A program made the translations under genes and the position numbers. Shown here in pieces: positions 45,118 to 53,287 of a DNA stretch of 64,000 bases. Location of the stretch: NCBI RefSeq assembly GCF_004340945.1, contig NZ_SLYD01000005.1:1-64000 (forward strand), written 5' to 3'. Position 1 is the first letter of the stretch. Each line of letters begins with the position of its first letter. Source of the stretch: Sphingomonas sp. PP-F2F-A104-K0414. Its GTDB lineage: Bacteria; Pseudomonadota; Alphaproteobacteria; Sphingomonadales; Sphingomonadaceae. Under the pieces are notes generated by a model that saw only the letters and a list, made by a program, of their open reading frames with translations, had not been told where the DNA came from and made no database searches.

Positions 45118-45474
45118 TCAAGCGTGACCCAGCCCCGCCACGTCATACCGATCGGGCGTGAACCCTACCAGCAGCGTCTCCCCCGCTTCGAGCACGGGGC
45201 GCTTGATCATCGACGGTTGCGCAAGCATCAGCGCGACCGCACGATCTGCGTCCAGATCTGTGCGTTCGGACTCGGGCAGCTTGCGGAACGTCGTGCCGCT
45301 GCGGTTGAGCACCACCTCCCAGCCCGCGATACCAATCCAACGCCTTAGCCGGTCCTCCGCGACGCCCTCTTTCTTGTAGTCGTGAAAACCGTACGCGACG
45401 CCGTGCGCGTCGAGCCAGCTACGCGCCTTCTTCATCGTGTCGCAGTTCGGAATTCCGTATAGTTCAACCGTCAC
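45118..45474 (-). CDS. ArsC/Spx-family protein (YffB-like)
   Basis: The 118-residue protein has the thioredoxin-like ArsC fold: VTVELYGIPNCDTMKKARSW with a single N-terminal Cys, YKKEGVAEDRLRRWIGIAGW, FRKLPESERTD and PSMIKRPVLEAGETLLVGFT. These features fit the YffB branch, glutathione-dependent reductases of unproven substrate, rather than true arsenate reductase. The GTG at 45474 is used because GGAGG lies eight bases upstream. ATG 45489 is the alternative. It leads a two-gene unit with DUF427. Confidence 0.9.
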   Translation of the reverse strand: MTVELYGIPNCDTMKKARSWLDAHGVAYGFHDYKKEGVAEDRLRRWIGIAGWEVVLNRSGTTFRKLPESERTDLDADRAVALMLAQPSMIKRPVLEAGETLLVGFTPDRYDVAGLGHA

Positions 45475-45547
45475 GCGTTCATCCTCCATGATTGTCGACG
45501 TTTAGACGGCCATCGAAAGGGTGGCGAGAGCGCGGCAGCGGCGGTCC

Positions 45548-46672
45548 TCAAGGCGCAACCGTGCACGGCGCCCCGACGAGCACCGGATTGCACCGTGCCA
45601 TCGCTCCACCGGGCAGTGTCACCGCGAAACCGAACCCCTGCGGGTCGGGAGCGCCCGGATAATAGTCGGTGCTGACCGCCTGCGCACCGCTGTCCGCCGC
45701 CGCCTTCGCCTTGGTCATGTCGTGCGTGCGCGCTTCGACGGTGTTGGCGTCGGTCCGCGTCCGGACGATCACGCCGGCCTTCACCCAGTCGCGGATGCGG
45801 GCGCCGTCGACCAACGGATCCTGGACGATCTGGATCGCGCTTTCGGGTTCACCGTCGAGATACCAGCCGAACATCGCCCGCCCCCGCAGCGATGGATGCC
45901 CCGCGCGATACGCGGCCGACACCGCCGGACGAACGTCGAACAGCACGTAGATCCGACCGCGCGCAGCGTCCAGCGTGGGCCAGCCCGTGTTATGCACGGC
46001 CGCCGCCAGCGTCGCAGCATTGCCCCGCACCTCGTCCGGCACGATCAATCGCCGTCCCGGTATCGCCTGGCGGATCTCACGATCGAGCGAGTCGAGCAGC
46101 CCGGCATTGTCTAGCGGCAGCGGTGCCGCGACCTGCGGCGACGCTTGCGTATCGGCGGCGTTGATCGTGATCATGATCGGCAGATGCCGCGGGTGCGCGC
46201 GCGACCAGACAAGCACCTCGCCGAGGCAACGCTGCAACGTCACGCAGGTCGAGATATAATCGATGTCGGGAACGTGGAACACCTTGTACCCCGGCCGCAG
46301 CATCGCCGCGCGATCGAACGCGGTCGTCTCCCCCGCCGCCCGTGCGAGCCGCTCGCCCTTCGGATCGGCATAGCGACCGCCTTGCGGATCCGCGAAGATG
46401 TCGATCTCCAGCTGCCGCACGCCGCGATCGAGCTGTGCGGCCAGCGGCAGATGATAATAATCGAGCGCCGCCGCGGTCTTCGGATCGCGCCGCCGCAGCT
46501 CGGCCATCATCGCATCGGGGATCTTCGCCTTGAAGCTGTTGTGCGAGCCGACGACCTGGATCTCGTTCATTCGCGCCGGCCCCTGCCCCGATGGACCGGC
46601 GGGCTTGGCGGCGTGGGTCGAGCCACCGATCGACAGACCGACCAGCAGCACCGCGAGTACGAGGGTCCGCAT
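45548..46672 (-). CDS. Calcium-dependent phosphatidylinositol-specific phospholipase C family
   Basis: The 374-residue exported enzyme (signal MRTLVLAVLLVGLSIGGSTH) has the PI-PLC X-domain barrel. VVGSHNSFKAKIPD gives the first catalytic His, QLEIDIFADPQGG the metal-site acids, and KVFHVPDIDYIS the second catalytic His. The rest includes RHLPIMITINAADTQ and MFGWYLDGEPESA, and it ends with FAVTLPGGAMARCNPVLVGA. Members cleave phosphoinositides or related inositol-phosphate lipids. The ATG overlaps the TGA stop of the TonB receptor (TGATG at 46674-46670), so it is translationally coupled to the receptor and probably supplies or processes its substrate. Confidence 0.92.
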   Translation of the reverse strand: MRTLVLAVLLVGLSIGGSTHAAKPAGPSGQGPARMNEIQVVGSHNSFKAKIPDAMMAELRRRDPKTAAALDYYHLPLAAQLDRGVRQLEIDIFADPQGGRYADPKGERLARAAGETTAFDRAAMLRPGYKVFHVPDIDYISTCVTLQRCLGEVLVWSRAHPRHLPIMITINAADTQASPQVAAPLPLDNAGLLDSLDREIRQAIPGRRLIVPDEVRGNAATLAAAVHNTGWPTLDAARGRIYVLFDVRPAVSAAYRAGHPSLRGRAMFGWYLDGEPESAIQIVQDPLVDGARIRDWVKAGVIVRTRTDANTVEARTHDMTKAKAAADSGAQAVSTDYYPGAPDPQGFGFAVTLPGGAMARCNPVLVGAPCTVAP

Positions 46673-49341
46673 CAGAATTCTGCCCGCACGCCGAACAACA
46701 CGGTCCGGCCCCAATAGTTGATTTCGCCGAAGCGGTTCTCGTCGTCGTTATAGGTGTAGAGATGCGCGCCCGACAGGTTGATGCCTTCCAGGCTGAACGT
46801 CACCCGGTCGCTCGCTTTGACCGAGATATTGCCGTCGAGCGATCCGAACGGCGCGGTGTAGACCGGCGCCTGCGTCGTGCTGCCGGTGCCCGACAGATAC
46901 CGGTCGCGCCAGACGTACGACAGTCGCGTCGAGATCGGTCCCTTCTCGTAGAAGCCGCTAATGTTGGCGCTGTTCTTCGACAGCCCGATCAGTTCGTCGC
47001 GGATCGGCCGCGCGCCTGCGGTGTAGCTCGCCTTGACCGAGGTGTGCGTATAGGATGCCTGCACGCCGAGCCCGTCGAATGGCGCCGGCAGGAACGTGAA
47101 GACCTGATTGTACGCCGCCTCGACGCCGTACACCTTCGCATCGCCGCCATTGACCTGCGTCGACAGCAGCACCGTACCGCGACCGGGGATGTCGATGTTG
47201 ACGTTCTGCTGCGTGATGTAATCGTCCATCGCCTTGTAGAACACCGCGCCCGTCAGCGAGCCCGCGCGATTGAAATACCATTCGAGCGAGCCGTCGAACT
47301 GCGTGGCCAGGAACGGCACCAGCTGAGGATTGCCGCCGCCCGCGGTTGGCGCATCGGTCGACACGGTGATCCGCGGCGCACTGTCGGTGACGTTCGGGCG
47401 GGTCAGCACGCGGCTCGCGGCGAGACGGCCGACTAGGTCGTGCGTCAGTTCGGCGCGCAGGTTGAAGCTCGGTAGCCAGTTGTTGAACGTCTTGGGAAAG
47501 CTCGCCGGCGTCGCAACGTTGCCCGTGGTCAGCGTGCCGCTCGCGACCTGATCGGTGTGGACATAGCGCACGCCGAGATTGCCGGTGACCGCCACCGAAG
47601 AGACGTCGAAGCCGTAATCGGCACGCGCATACGCACCCCAGATCTTCTCCTTCACGACGAATGACGAGCGTAGATCGCCCGCGGTCAGCGGCGAATTCTG
47701 CACCGCGGGGGTGAAGAAAGCGTCGAGATAGGCCTGCGTGACGGGCACCAGGAACTGCCGCAGCGTGTTGCCCGAGACGCCCTTCAGGAAATCGTCGTAC
47801 GGCAATTGCTCGTAGGCGCCCGTACCGAGGCTGGACAGCGGCGTGTTGGCGGCCGGATTGACGTTGAAATCGCGGCGGAAATAATCGCGCTTGCGCCAGT
47901 GATACTCGCCACCCGCCGCGAGCTTCGTGATGAACCCGTCGAAATCATGCGACAGATCGGCGCGGGTGTAGAAATCCCAGTCCTTGCTGTCCTTGGGCGC
48001 GATGTTGAACTGGTAGAGCTGGTAATTGGCCGGGTTGGTCGCATCGGTCGTCGTCGTGAAAGTCGGGATCGTCTTGTACCCGGCGGACGCATCATAGGTC
48101 AGCGGCGCGAAGAAGATCGCGCGGCTGCGTACCGTGCCTTCGTTATAGTTCGGGTGATAGCTGTGCGCACTCGACCAGTTCACCGCACCCGATGCGTGCC
48201 AGGCATCCGAATCCCAGGTCTGTCGCAGGCCGATGTTGAGCAGGTCGTGGCGATTGAGGCTGTATTCGCGCGATGCCATGAACCGCACGTCGTTGATCGT
48301 CGCGCCGACCACCGTATCGCCGTCGAGCTTGACGCTGCCGGGGACGATCACCGGGCGATGCCCCGCGACGCTCGCGTCGTCCGGATAGATGTCGAGGCCG
48401 AATTCGTCATAGGCGACGTCGAGCCGGGTCGCGAGAATGTCGAGCGTCGTGAGAAATTCGGGGCTTGGCCGCCACTGCGCGGAAACCATGCCCGAGATCC
48501 GCTTGCGATCCTCGGTCTCGATCGTCGGCCGCGTGCGCGTCGGCGTGTAGAGCCCGGTCGCGAGACCGCCCGACGCGGGCGCGGTGAACTTGTCCAGATT
48601 CCAGCCGAAGTTCAGGAAGCGGTCGTTGCGCACCGCCTTCTGCCAATATTGCGCACCCGCCAGGATGCCGAACGTGCCGCTGGCGTTGGTCGCGCTGGTG
48701 ATGACCGTCGCGTTCGGCTTCACCTTGTCGGTCTGGCTCGTATAGGTGCCGCGCAGATTGACCGTGGTCTTGTTGCCGACGTCGAGCGGGTGGAACGTCT
48801 TCACATCGATGTTCCCGCCGAGCGCGCCTTCGGTCATGTTGGCGGTGGGCGTCTTGACGACGTCGATGCTCGAGGTGAATTCGGCGGGCAGCATCTCGAA
48901 GCGGAACTGGCGGCCGTTCGCGCCACCATTCTCGATCAGGTCGTTCAGCGCGACCGTGCTGCCGTTGAGCAATGTGCTCTGGAACTGTGGCCCGAGCCCG
49001 CGGACGCTGACGTACAGCCCCTCGCCGCGAGGCCGAGTGATCGTCACGCCGGGGATCACCTGCAGCGCCTCGGCGACGTTCTGCGCCGGGAACTTGCCGA
49101 TATCGGTCGAATTGATCGAGTCGACGCCGTAATCGGCACGACGCTTCGTCTCGGTCGCGGCGCGCAGGCTGCGTGCGTAACTGCCGGTGACGACGATCTC
49201 GCCATTCTCTTGGGTCGTTGCATCCGTCGAGGGGGATGTTTGTGAGGCCGCGTCCACGCGCTCTTGTGCCTGCGCGGTGGCAACACCGGACGTCAGGATA
49301 AGCGGAACCGAGGCCAGCAACAGACCTTTGATCATATGCAT
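46672..49341 (-). CDS. TonB-dependent receptor, coupled to phospholipase C
   Basis: The 889-residue outer-membrane receptor has a signal peptide (MHMIKGLLLASVPLILTSGV), a TonB-box region (NGEIVVTGSYARSL), a plug with STDIGKFPAQNVAEALQVIP and RPRGEGLYVSVRGLGPQF, and a barrel ending GRTVLFGVRAEF with terminal Phe. The plug is of the family that includes carbohydrate and porphyrin receptors of sphingomonads and caulobacters. Its stop overlaps the start of the PI-PLC gene, and a GH127 glycosidase gene on the same strand ends 167 bp upstream. The substrate may be an inositol-phosphate glycan (see findings). It is the fullest barrel in this locus. Confidence 0.94.
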   Translation of the reverse strand: MHMIKGLLLASVPLILTSGVATAQAQERVDAASQTSPSTDATTQENGEIVVTGSYARSLRAATETKRRADYGVDSINSTDIGKFPAQNVAEALQVIPGVTITRPRGEGLYVSVRGLGPQFQSTLLNGSTVALNDLIENGGANGRQFRFEMLPAEFTSSIDVVKTPTANMTEGALGGNIDVKTFHPLDVGNKTTVNLRGTYTSQTDKVKPNATVITSATNASGTFGILAGAQYWQKAVRNDRFLNFGWNLDKFTAPASGGLATGLYTPTRTRPTIETEDRKRISGMVSAQWRPSPEFLTTLDILATRLDVAYDEFGLDIYPDDASVAGHRPVIVPGSVKLDGDTVVGATINDVRFMASREYSLNRHDLLNIGLRQTWDSDAWHASGAVNWSSAHSYHPNYNEGTVRSRAIFFAPLTYDASAGYKTIPTFTTTTDATNPANYQLYQFNIAPKDSKDWDFYTRADLSHDFDGFITKLAAGGEYHWRKRDYFRRDFNVNPAANTPLSSLGTGAYEQLPYDDFLKGVSGNTLRQFLVPVTQAYLDAFFTPAVQNSPLTAGDLRSSFVVKEKIWGAYARADYGFDVSSVAVTGNLGVRYVHTDQVASGTLTTGNVATPASFPKTFNNWLPSFNLRAELTHDLVGRLAASRVLTRPNVTDSAPRITVSTDAPTAGGGNPQLVPFLATQFDGSLEWYFNRAGSLTGAVFYKAMDDYITQQNVNIDIPGRGTVLLSTQVNGGDAKVYGVEAAYNQVFTFLPAPFDGLGVQASYTHTSVKASYTAGARPIRDELIGLSKNSANISGFYEKGPISTRLSYVWRDRYLSGTGSTTQAPVYTAPFGSLDGNISVKASDRVTFSLEGINLSGAHLYTYNDDENRFGEINYWGRTVLFGVRAEF

Positions 49342-49507
49342 CGTTGATTTTTCCCCGTGGCGACGCTGCCACCCCCGGCGCCACTAGGTATCGTCTGCGT
49401 CACTTAAGCGAACGTTTCGCGACAGTAACGTTACGTAAGGTAAACTTGTTACGTGCCGCGCCGACATCGCTTCAACCGCTGTCGAAAACTGTGAATTTGG
49501 CCTCGGG

Positions 49508-51475
49508 TCAGGCCGGCGCCGGCTGGACTTGCCAATAGGTTGCGTAGCGCTCGTGGGCGATGCGGTGATACGGGATCAGGCGAACCGGTTGGCCGTCGGC
49601 GGAGGGGATCGTGAACTCGAGTGGACGATGGCTAGCGCGGATCGCGTTCGCCAGCGTCGCGGGATCGCCGGCGAGCGTCGGTGGCGTGAACGGCGCTGCA
49701 TTGTACTCGCCATATTTACGCTCGTTGACGATGATGTCCGCGCCCGGCGCAAGCCCGTCTCGCCCGAACGCACCGGCCAGTACCAGCGGACCGACGGTGA
49801 ATGCGACGATATCCGGGGCGGCCGGCGAGCGCTCGGCGACCGGATGCATGTCCAGACGCAATTCCACCGTATCGTCGTTCCGCCAGACGCGGACGATCTC
49901 GAGGTAGCGACCGGGGATGGTGGAGCGCAGCACCTCGACGCCGTTGACCAGGACGACCGCCGCGCGGCTCCAGCCTGGATGACGTAGCTTGAGCGCGACC
50001 TCGGTCGGGCGTTTTACCGTCCAGCGGAGGATCGTCGTCGGAGACTCCGGGAACGCGGTCGTCTGCGTCAGCACCGCGTCCCGGTCTCTCCACCGGACCG
50101 CCGACGGCACGAACAAATTCACGTACAGCGCGCGATCGTCGTGGAAATAGATCGAGTCGCGATATTTGACGTGGTTCTCCATTCCCGTGCCGGTGCAGCA
50201 CCAGAATGCGGTTTCGGGCGCGTGATACAGCTTCATGTAACCGGGCCGCGCACCCTGGAAATACGTCGCCATGCCGCTATCCGGATCCTGCGACGCAAGG
50301 ATGCCGTTATAGAGCGTGCGCTCATAGTAATCGGCGTATTCCGCCTGCGGATCTTGCAGGAACAGCGCACGTGTCAGTTTCAGCATATTATGCTGGCAGC
50401 ACGTCTCCGATCCCTTTGCGGAAAACACGTGTTTGGCGAAATCCGCCACCGGAAAGAAATGCTCGTTGTCGCCGTGCCCACCGGTAGCAAACGACCGGGT
50501 CAGCGCTACCGTCTTCCAGAAAAACGCCGCGGCGTCGCGATATTCGGGCTTGCCCGTGATCTCCCAAACGCGGTGAAAGCCGATGACCTTGGGGACCTGC
50601 GTGTTGGCGTGCAGTCCGTCGAGATGATCGCGGTGCTGGCTTAATGGCGTGAGGATCGCCTTATGCGAAAACCGCTCCGCCATCAGGAGATAGTCGGGCG
50701 TGCCGGTCATCGCGTAAAGGTCGGCGAACACTTCGTTCATGCCACCATGCTCGGTGTCGAGCATCGTCTCGAACTGCGCCGGGCTCAATGGCCGGCTCGC
50801 GACCACGGCCCAGTCGGCGAGCCGCACCAGGACGGTACGTGCGGTGTCGCTGTCGGCCAGACACGCGGCGTCGCGCAGCCCCGCATAGACCTTATGCAGA
50901 GCGTACCAAGGCACACCGGTAATCGCCTCGCCGCGCAAATGCGCTGCCACCACGGCGGGACCGTCGGGAAAGGCACAGACCAGCCCTGTGCCCGATGCCA
51001 CCTGACACGCGCCAAGTTCGCGCGCGATATGGTCGATCCTCGCCTTGAACCGCGCGTCCCCGGTCGACCGATAGGCCAGCGCACACGCCGACAGATAATG
51101 GCCGAGCGTATGACCATGACAGTTGATATCCGCCCAAATTGGGTCCGACTCCCACCCGCCATAGACCGGGGCCTTGGGCGGCAGCCCGGCATTCACGCGG
51201 AAATTGTGGAGCATGCGGTCGGGCTGGAGCGTCAGCAGATAGGCCAACGTCTTGTGCTGAGCATTCAGGAATGGGCCGTCACCGAGCGTCACGTCAGCCA
51301 TGTCGAACGGCACGAGCCGCGCCATTGGCAACGGGAGCGCAGTCGCCAACGAGGACGGCCTGGCGGCGTCCAGCACGGACACTTGGCCTGCCGACAATCC
51401 CGCTACCAACGCCGCCTTGCCGACGCCGGTCAGGACGTGGCGACGCGCATACCCGGCGTGACATGGGTCGATCAT
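49508..51475 (-). CDS. Glycoside hydrolase family 127 (beta-L-arabinofuranosidase type)
   Basis: The 655-residue enzyme has a Tat-like signal with RRHVLTGVGKAALVAGLSAG and the (alpha/alpha)6 barrel of GH127. Key motifs are GSETCCQHNMLK, with the Glu and Cys of the zinc site, and FWCCTGTGMENHVKY, with the adjacent Cys pair that includes the nucleophile Cys. Other conserved parts are GGWESDPIWADINCHGHTLG and LYNGILASQDPDSGM. Characterised members remove beta-L-arabinofuranose from plant glycans. It is upstream of the TonB receptor and PI-PLC on the same strand, so the three could act together. Confidence 0.93.
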   Translation of the reverse strand: MIDPCHAGYARRHVLTGVGKAALVAGLSAGQVSVLDAARPSSLATALPLPMARLVPFDMADVTLGDGPFLNAQHKTLAYLLTLQPDRMLHNFRVNAGLPPKAPVYGGWESDPIWADINCHGHTLGHYLSACALAYRSTGDARFKARIDHIARELGACQVASGTGLVCAFPDGPAVVAAHLRGEAITGVPWYALHKVYAGLRDAACLADSDTARTVLVRLADWAVVASRPLSPAQFETMLDTEHGGMNEVFADLYAMTGTPDYLLMAERFSHKAILTPLSQHRDHLDGLHANTQVPKVIGFHRVWEITGKPEYRDAAAFFWKTVALTRSFATGGHGDNEHFFPVADFAKHVFSAKGSETCCQHNMLKLTRALFLQDPQAEYADYYERTLYNGILASQDPDSGMATYFQGARPGYMKLYHAPETAFWCCTGTGMENHVKYRDSIYFHDDRALYVNLFVPSAVRWRDRDAVLTQTTAFPESPTTILRWTVKRPTEVALKLRHPGWSRAAVVLVNGVEVLRSTIPGRYLEIVRVWRNDDTVELRLDMHPVAERSPAAPDIVAFTVGPLVLAGAFGRDGLAPGADIIVNERKYGEYNAAPFTPPTLAGDPATLANAIRASHRPLEFTIPSADGQPVRLIPYHRIAHERYATYWQVQPAPA

Positions 51476-51574
51476 CGCGACATCCTCTCCAGACTATCCT
51501 ATTTGTCGGAGTAGGTAGAGCATGCACGAGGTCGTCAGGCAACCTCGGCGGCAACCGCTATCAAGTGGGGGCCA

Positions 51575-52147
51575 TCAAGCGGCAGCCGGCCCTATGGTTT
51601 CGGCCCGTCGCCATTGCCTGTACCCGATGACGGCAAGCACGATCATCGCTGCATAGAGCCCTGCAGTCGGCACCAGCCCTTTGACGAGAAACATTCCGAC
51701 GTACAAACCGTCCACGCCGATCCAGAGCAGCCAGCTCGCGGCGTGGCGGCGCGCTGTCCAATATTGCGCGACCAGGCTGAAGCTGCTGAGCGCGGCGTCC
51801 ATCCACGGCAGCGCGGCGTTGGTATAGCGGCTCGTGAACCACCCGATCGCGACAGCGCCCACCGCGCCCGCAACGAGACCGGCGAGCGCCTGCGCAGGTC
51901 GGAGCGGCGCCACGACGACATCACCAGCAGCGTCCTTTCCGCGGCTCCAGGCGAGCCAGCCGTACAGGATCGCGAGTCCGAACAGCGCTTGCAGAACCAT
52001 GTCGGCGTAGAGCCGGACGTCGAGGAACAGCTTGAAGTACAGCGCGCAGGCGATGAGGTTGACCGGCCAGCACAGCATCCGGCGAGTGGCGGTCAGCCAG
52101 ATACCCGCGGCACTGACCGCGACCGCGACGATCTCGAACGCGGTCAT
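51575..52147 (-). CDS. pnuT: PnuC-type vitamin transporter (probable PnuT, thiamine)
   Basis: The 190-residue protein is a PnuC-family permease with about seven membrane helices: MTAFEIVAVAVSAAGIWLTA, CWPVNLIACALYFKLFLDVR, the WxxW-like WLAWSRGKD, ALPWMDAALSSFSLVAQYW and WLLWIGVDGLYVGMFLVKG. PnuC relatives carry NAM riboside, PnuT carries thiamine, and both act by facilitated diffusion with trapping by a kinase. Here the gene overlaps a kinase gene by 4 bp (ATGA) and the operon opens with a TPP riboswitch, so thiamine is the inferred substrate. Confidence 0.92.
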   Translation of the reverse strand: MTAFEIVAVAVSAAGIWLTATRRMLCWPVNLIACALYFKLFLDVRLYADMVLQALFGLAILYGWLAWSRGKDAAGDVVVAPLRPAQALAGLVAGAVGAVAIGWFTSRYTNAALPWMDAALSSFSLVAQYWTARRHAASWLLWIGVDGLYVGMFLVKGLVPTAGLYAAMIVLAVIGYRQWRRAETIGPAAA

Positions 52148-53286
52148 TGAGGAAGCGCTCCGGCTTCGATCGCGCGGAGCAAGTCCCGGCCCGGAGCGGA
52201 CTGGAACCACGCGGCGTGACCGATGAGATACTCGTCCCAGGCCAGTGCCGCGGACGCGGGGTCTTCGACGACCGCGGCGAAATACTCGATCTCCGACAGC
52301 GCGAACTCGAGGTGCACAAGCGGCAACAGGCGGACGATCGCCGCAACGTCGGTGCGGCCGAGCGGCGCGATCGTGGCATAGCCCGCGAGCAGCGCGAGTG
52401 CTGCCGCCGGATCGCCGATGTCGTCCGTCCCCTGCCCCAGCTCGAGCCAGCGAACGGCGGTGCGCTCGATCGCGATGGCGATATCGTGGACCGCGCAGGT
52501 GCGATCGGCGAGTCCGAAGTCGAACACGGTTTCGACACCGCCATCGCTCGCCCACAGCAGGTTGGACGGGTGCCAGTCGTTGTGCGTCCACAACGGCATT
52601 TGGTCGGCAAGCAACGGCGCGAGCCCCTGCCCCAAGCTTTCAAAGAGCTGCCCGAGTTCGCGTCGCCAAGGCTTGACGTTCAAGAACGCGGCCAGAGCGG
52701 GGCGAGCAGCAATATAGGCTTCGGCCGCGGCGATCGGATCGGCGGCGGGCAGGATCGTAAAGCTTGCAACCAACGGCTGACGGCGACGCGCCGGGGCAGC
52801 GAAACCGCGCGCCGCCTCGTGCAGCGTCGCGAGCGCCACCCCTGCCGCATGGGCATGCGCGCGCGCGGCGAACGGCGTCCAGGACAGGCTGTCGCGGTAC
52901 AGGTCCACACCCGGCGCCGCGCGGTGCAGTTCGTACGACCAGGCGCCGCTCGCCACCGCCGTCGCACCGTCCGCGGTCGCCATCACCTCAGGCACCGATA
53001 CGCCAGCACCTGCAAGGTGCGCGATGAACGCGTGTTCCTCGGCAAGCCCTTCGACCGTGCGGATGCGGTGATGGTGGCGCTTCAACAGGAACGTGCCGGT
53101 GGTCGTGTGCACCAAGGTCGCGGCGGAAAACGGCCGGGGAGAATGCCAGTGCAGCCCCGTCATCCGGCCCATGCCCGAAAAGTGCGCCAGCACCGCCCCG
53201 GCCTCGTCGGCGGTGATCGCCGGCCAGGTCGGCGCCTCCATCGCGAGGCCCATGCCGTGGACGAGATGCGCAGGCTGCGTCGCCAC
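52144..53286 (-). CDS. Aminoglycoside-phosphotransferase-fold small-molecule kinase, probable thiamine kinase
   Basis: The 380-residue cytoplasmic protein has the APH/choline-kinase fold. GTFLLKRHHHRIRTVEGLAE gives the nucleotide loop and Lys. The Brenner-like motif THNDWHPSNLLW carries the catalytic Asp, and VFDFGLADRT is the metal-binding Asp. The start is the GTG at 53286, one base after the TonB receptor stop, with the end of the receptor gene forming the ribosome-binding region. It overlaps pnuT by 4 bp. Being in a TPP-controlled operon with a permease, it is likely to phosphorylate thiamine and trap it, though not closely like known ThiK. Confidence 0.88.
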   Translation of the reverse strand: MATQPAHLVHGMGLAMEAPTWPAITADEAGAVLAHFSGMGRMTGLHWHSPRPFSAATLVHTTTGTFLLKRHHHRIRTVEGLAEEHAFIAHLAGAGVSVPEVMATADGATAVASGAWSYELHRAAPGVDLYRDSLSWTPFAARAHAHAAGVALATLHEAARGFAAPARRRQPLVASFTILPAADPIAAAEAYIAARPALAAFLNVKPWRRELGQLFESLGQGLAPLLADQMPLWTHNDWHPSNLLWASDGGVETVFDFGLADRTCAVHDIAIAIERTAVRWLELGQGTDDIGDPAAALALLAGYATIAPLGRTDVAAIVRLLPLVHLEFALSEIEYFAAVVEDPASAALAWDEYLIGHAAWFQSAPGRDLLRAIEAGALPQ

Positions 53287-53287
53287 C

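Noticed and set aside
47806-49245. 479-codon open frame opposite the TonB receptor
   Set aside because: Antisense shadow. The receptor's signal peptide, plug and barrel are clear on the minus strand.
49425-49434. GTAACGTTAC palindrome upstream of the receptor at 46672-49341 as an operator
   Set aside because: Ten bases of symmetry are too short to call without a matching regulator nearby.
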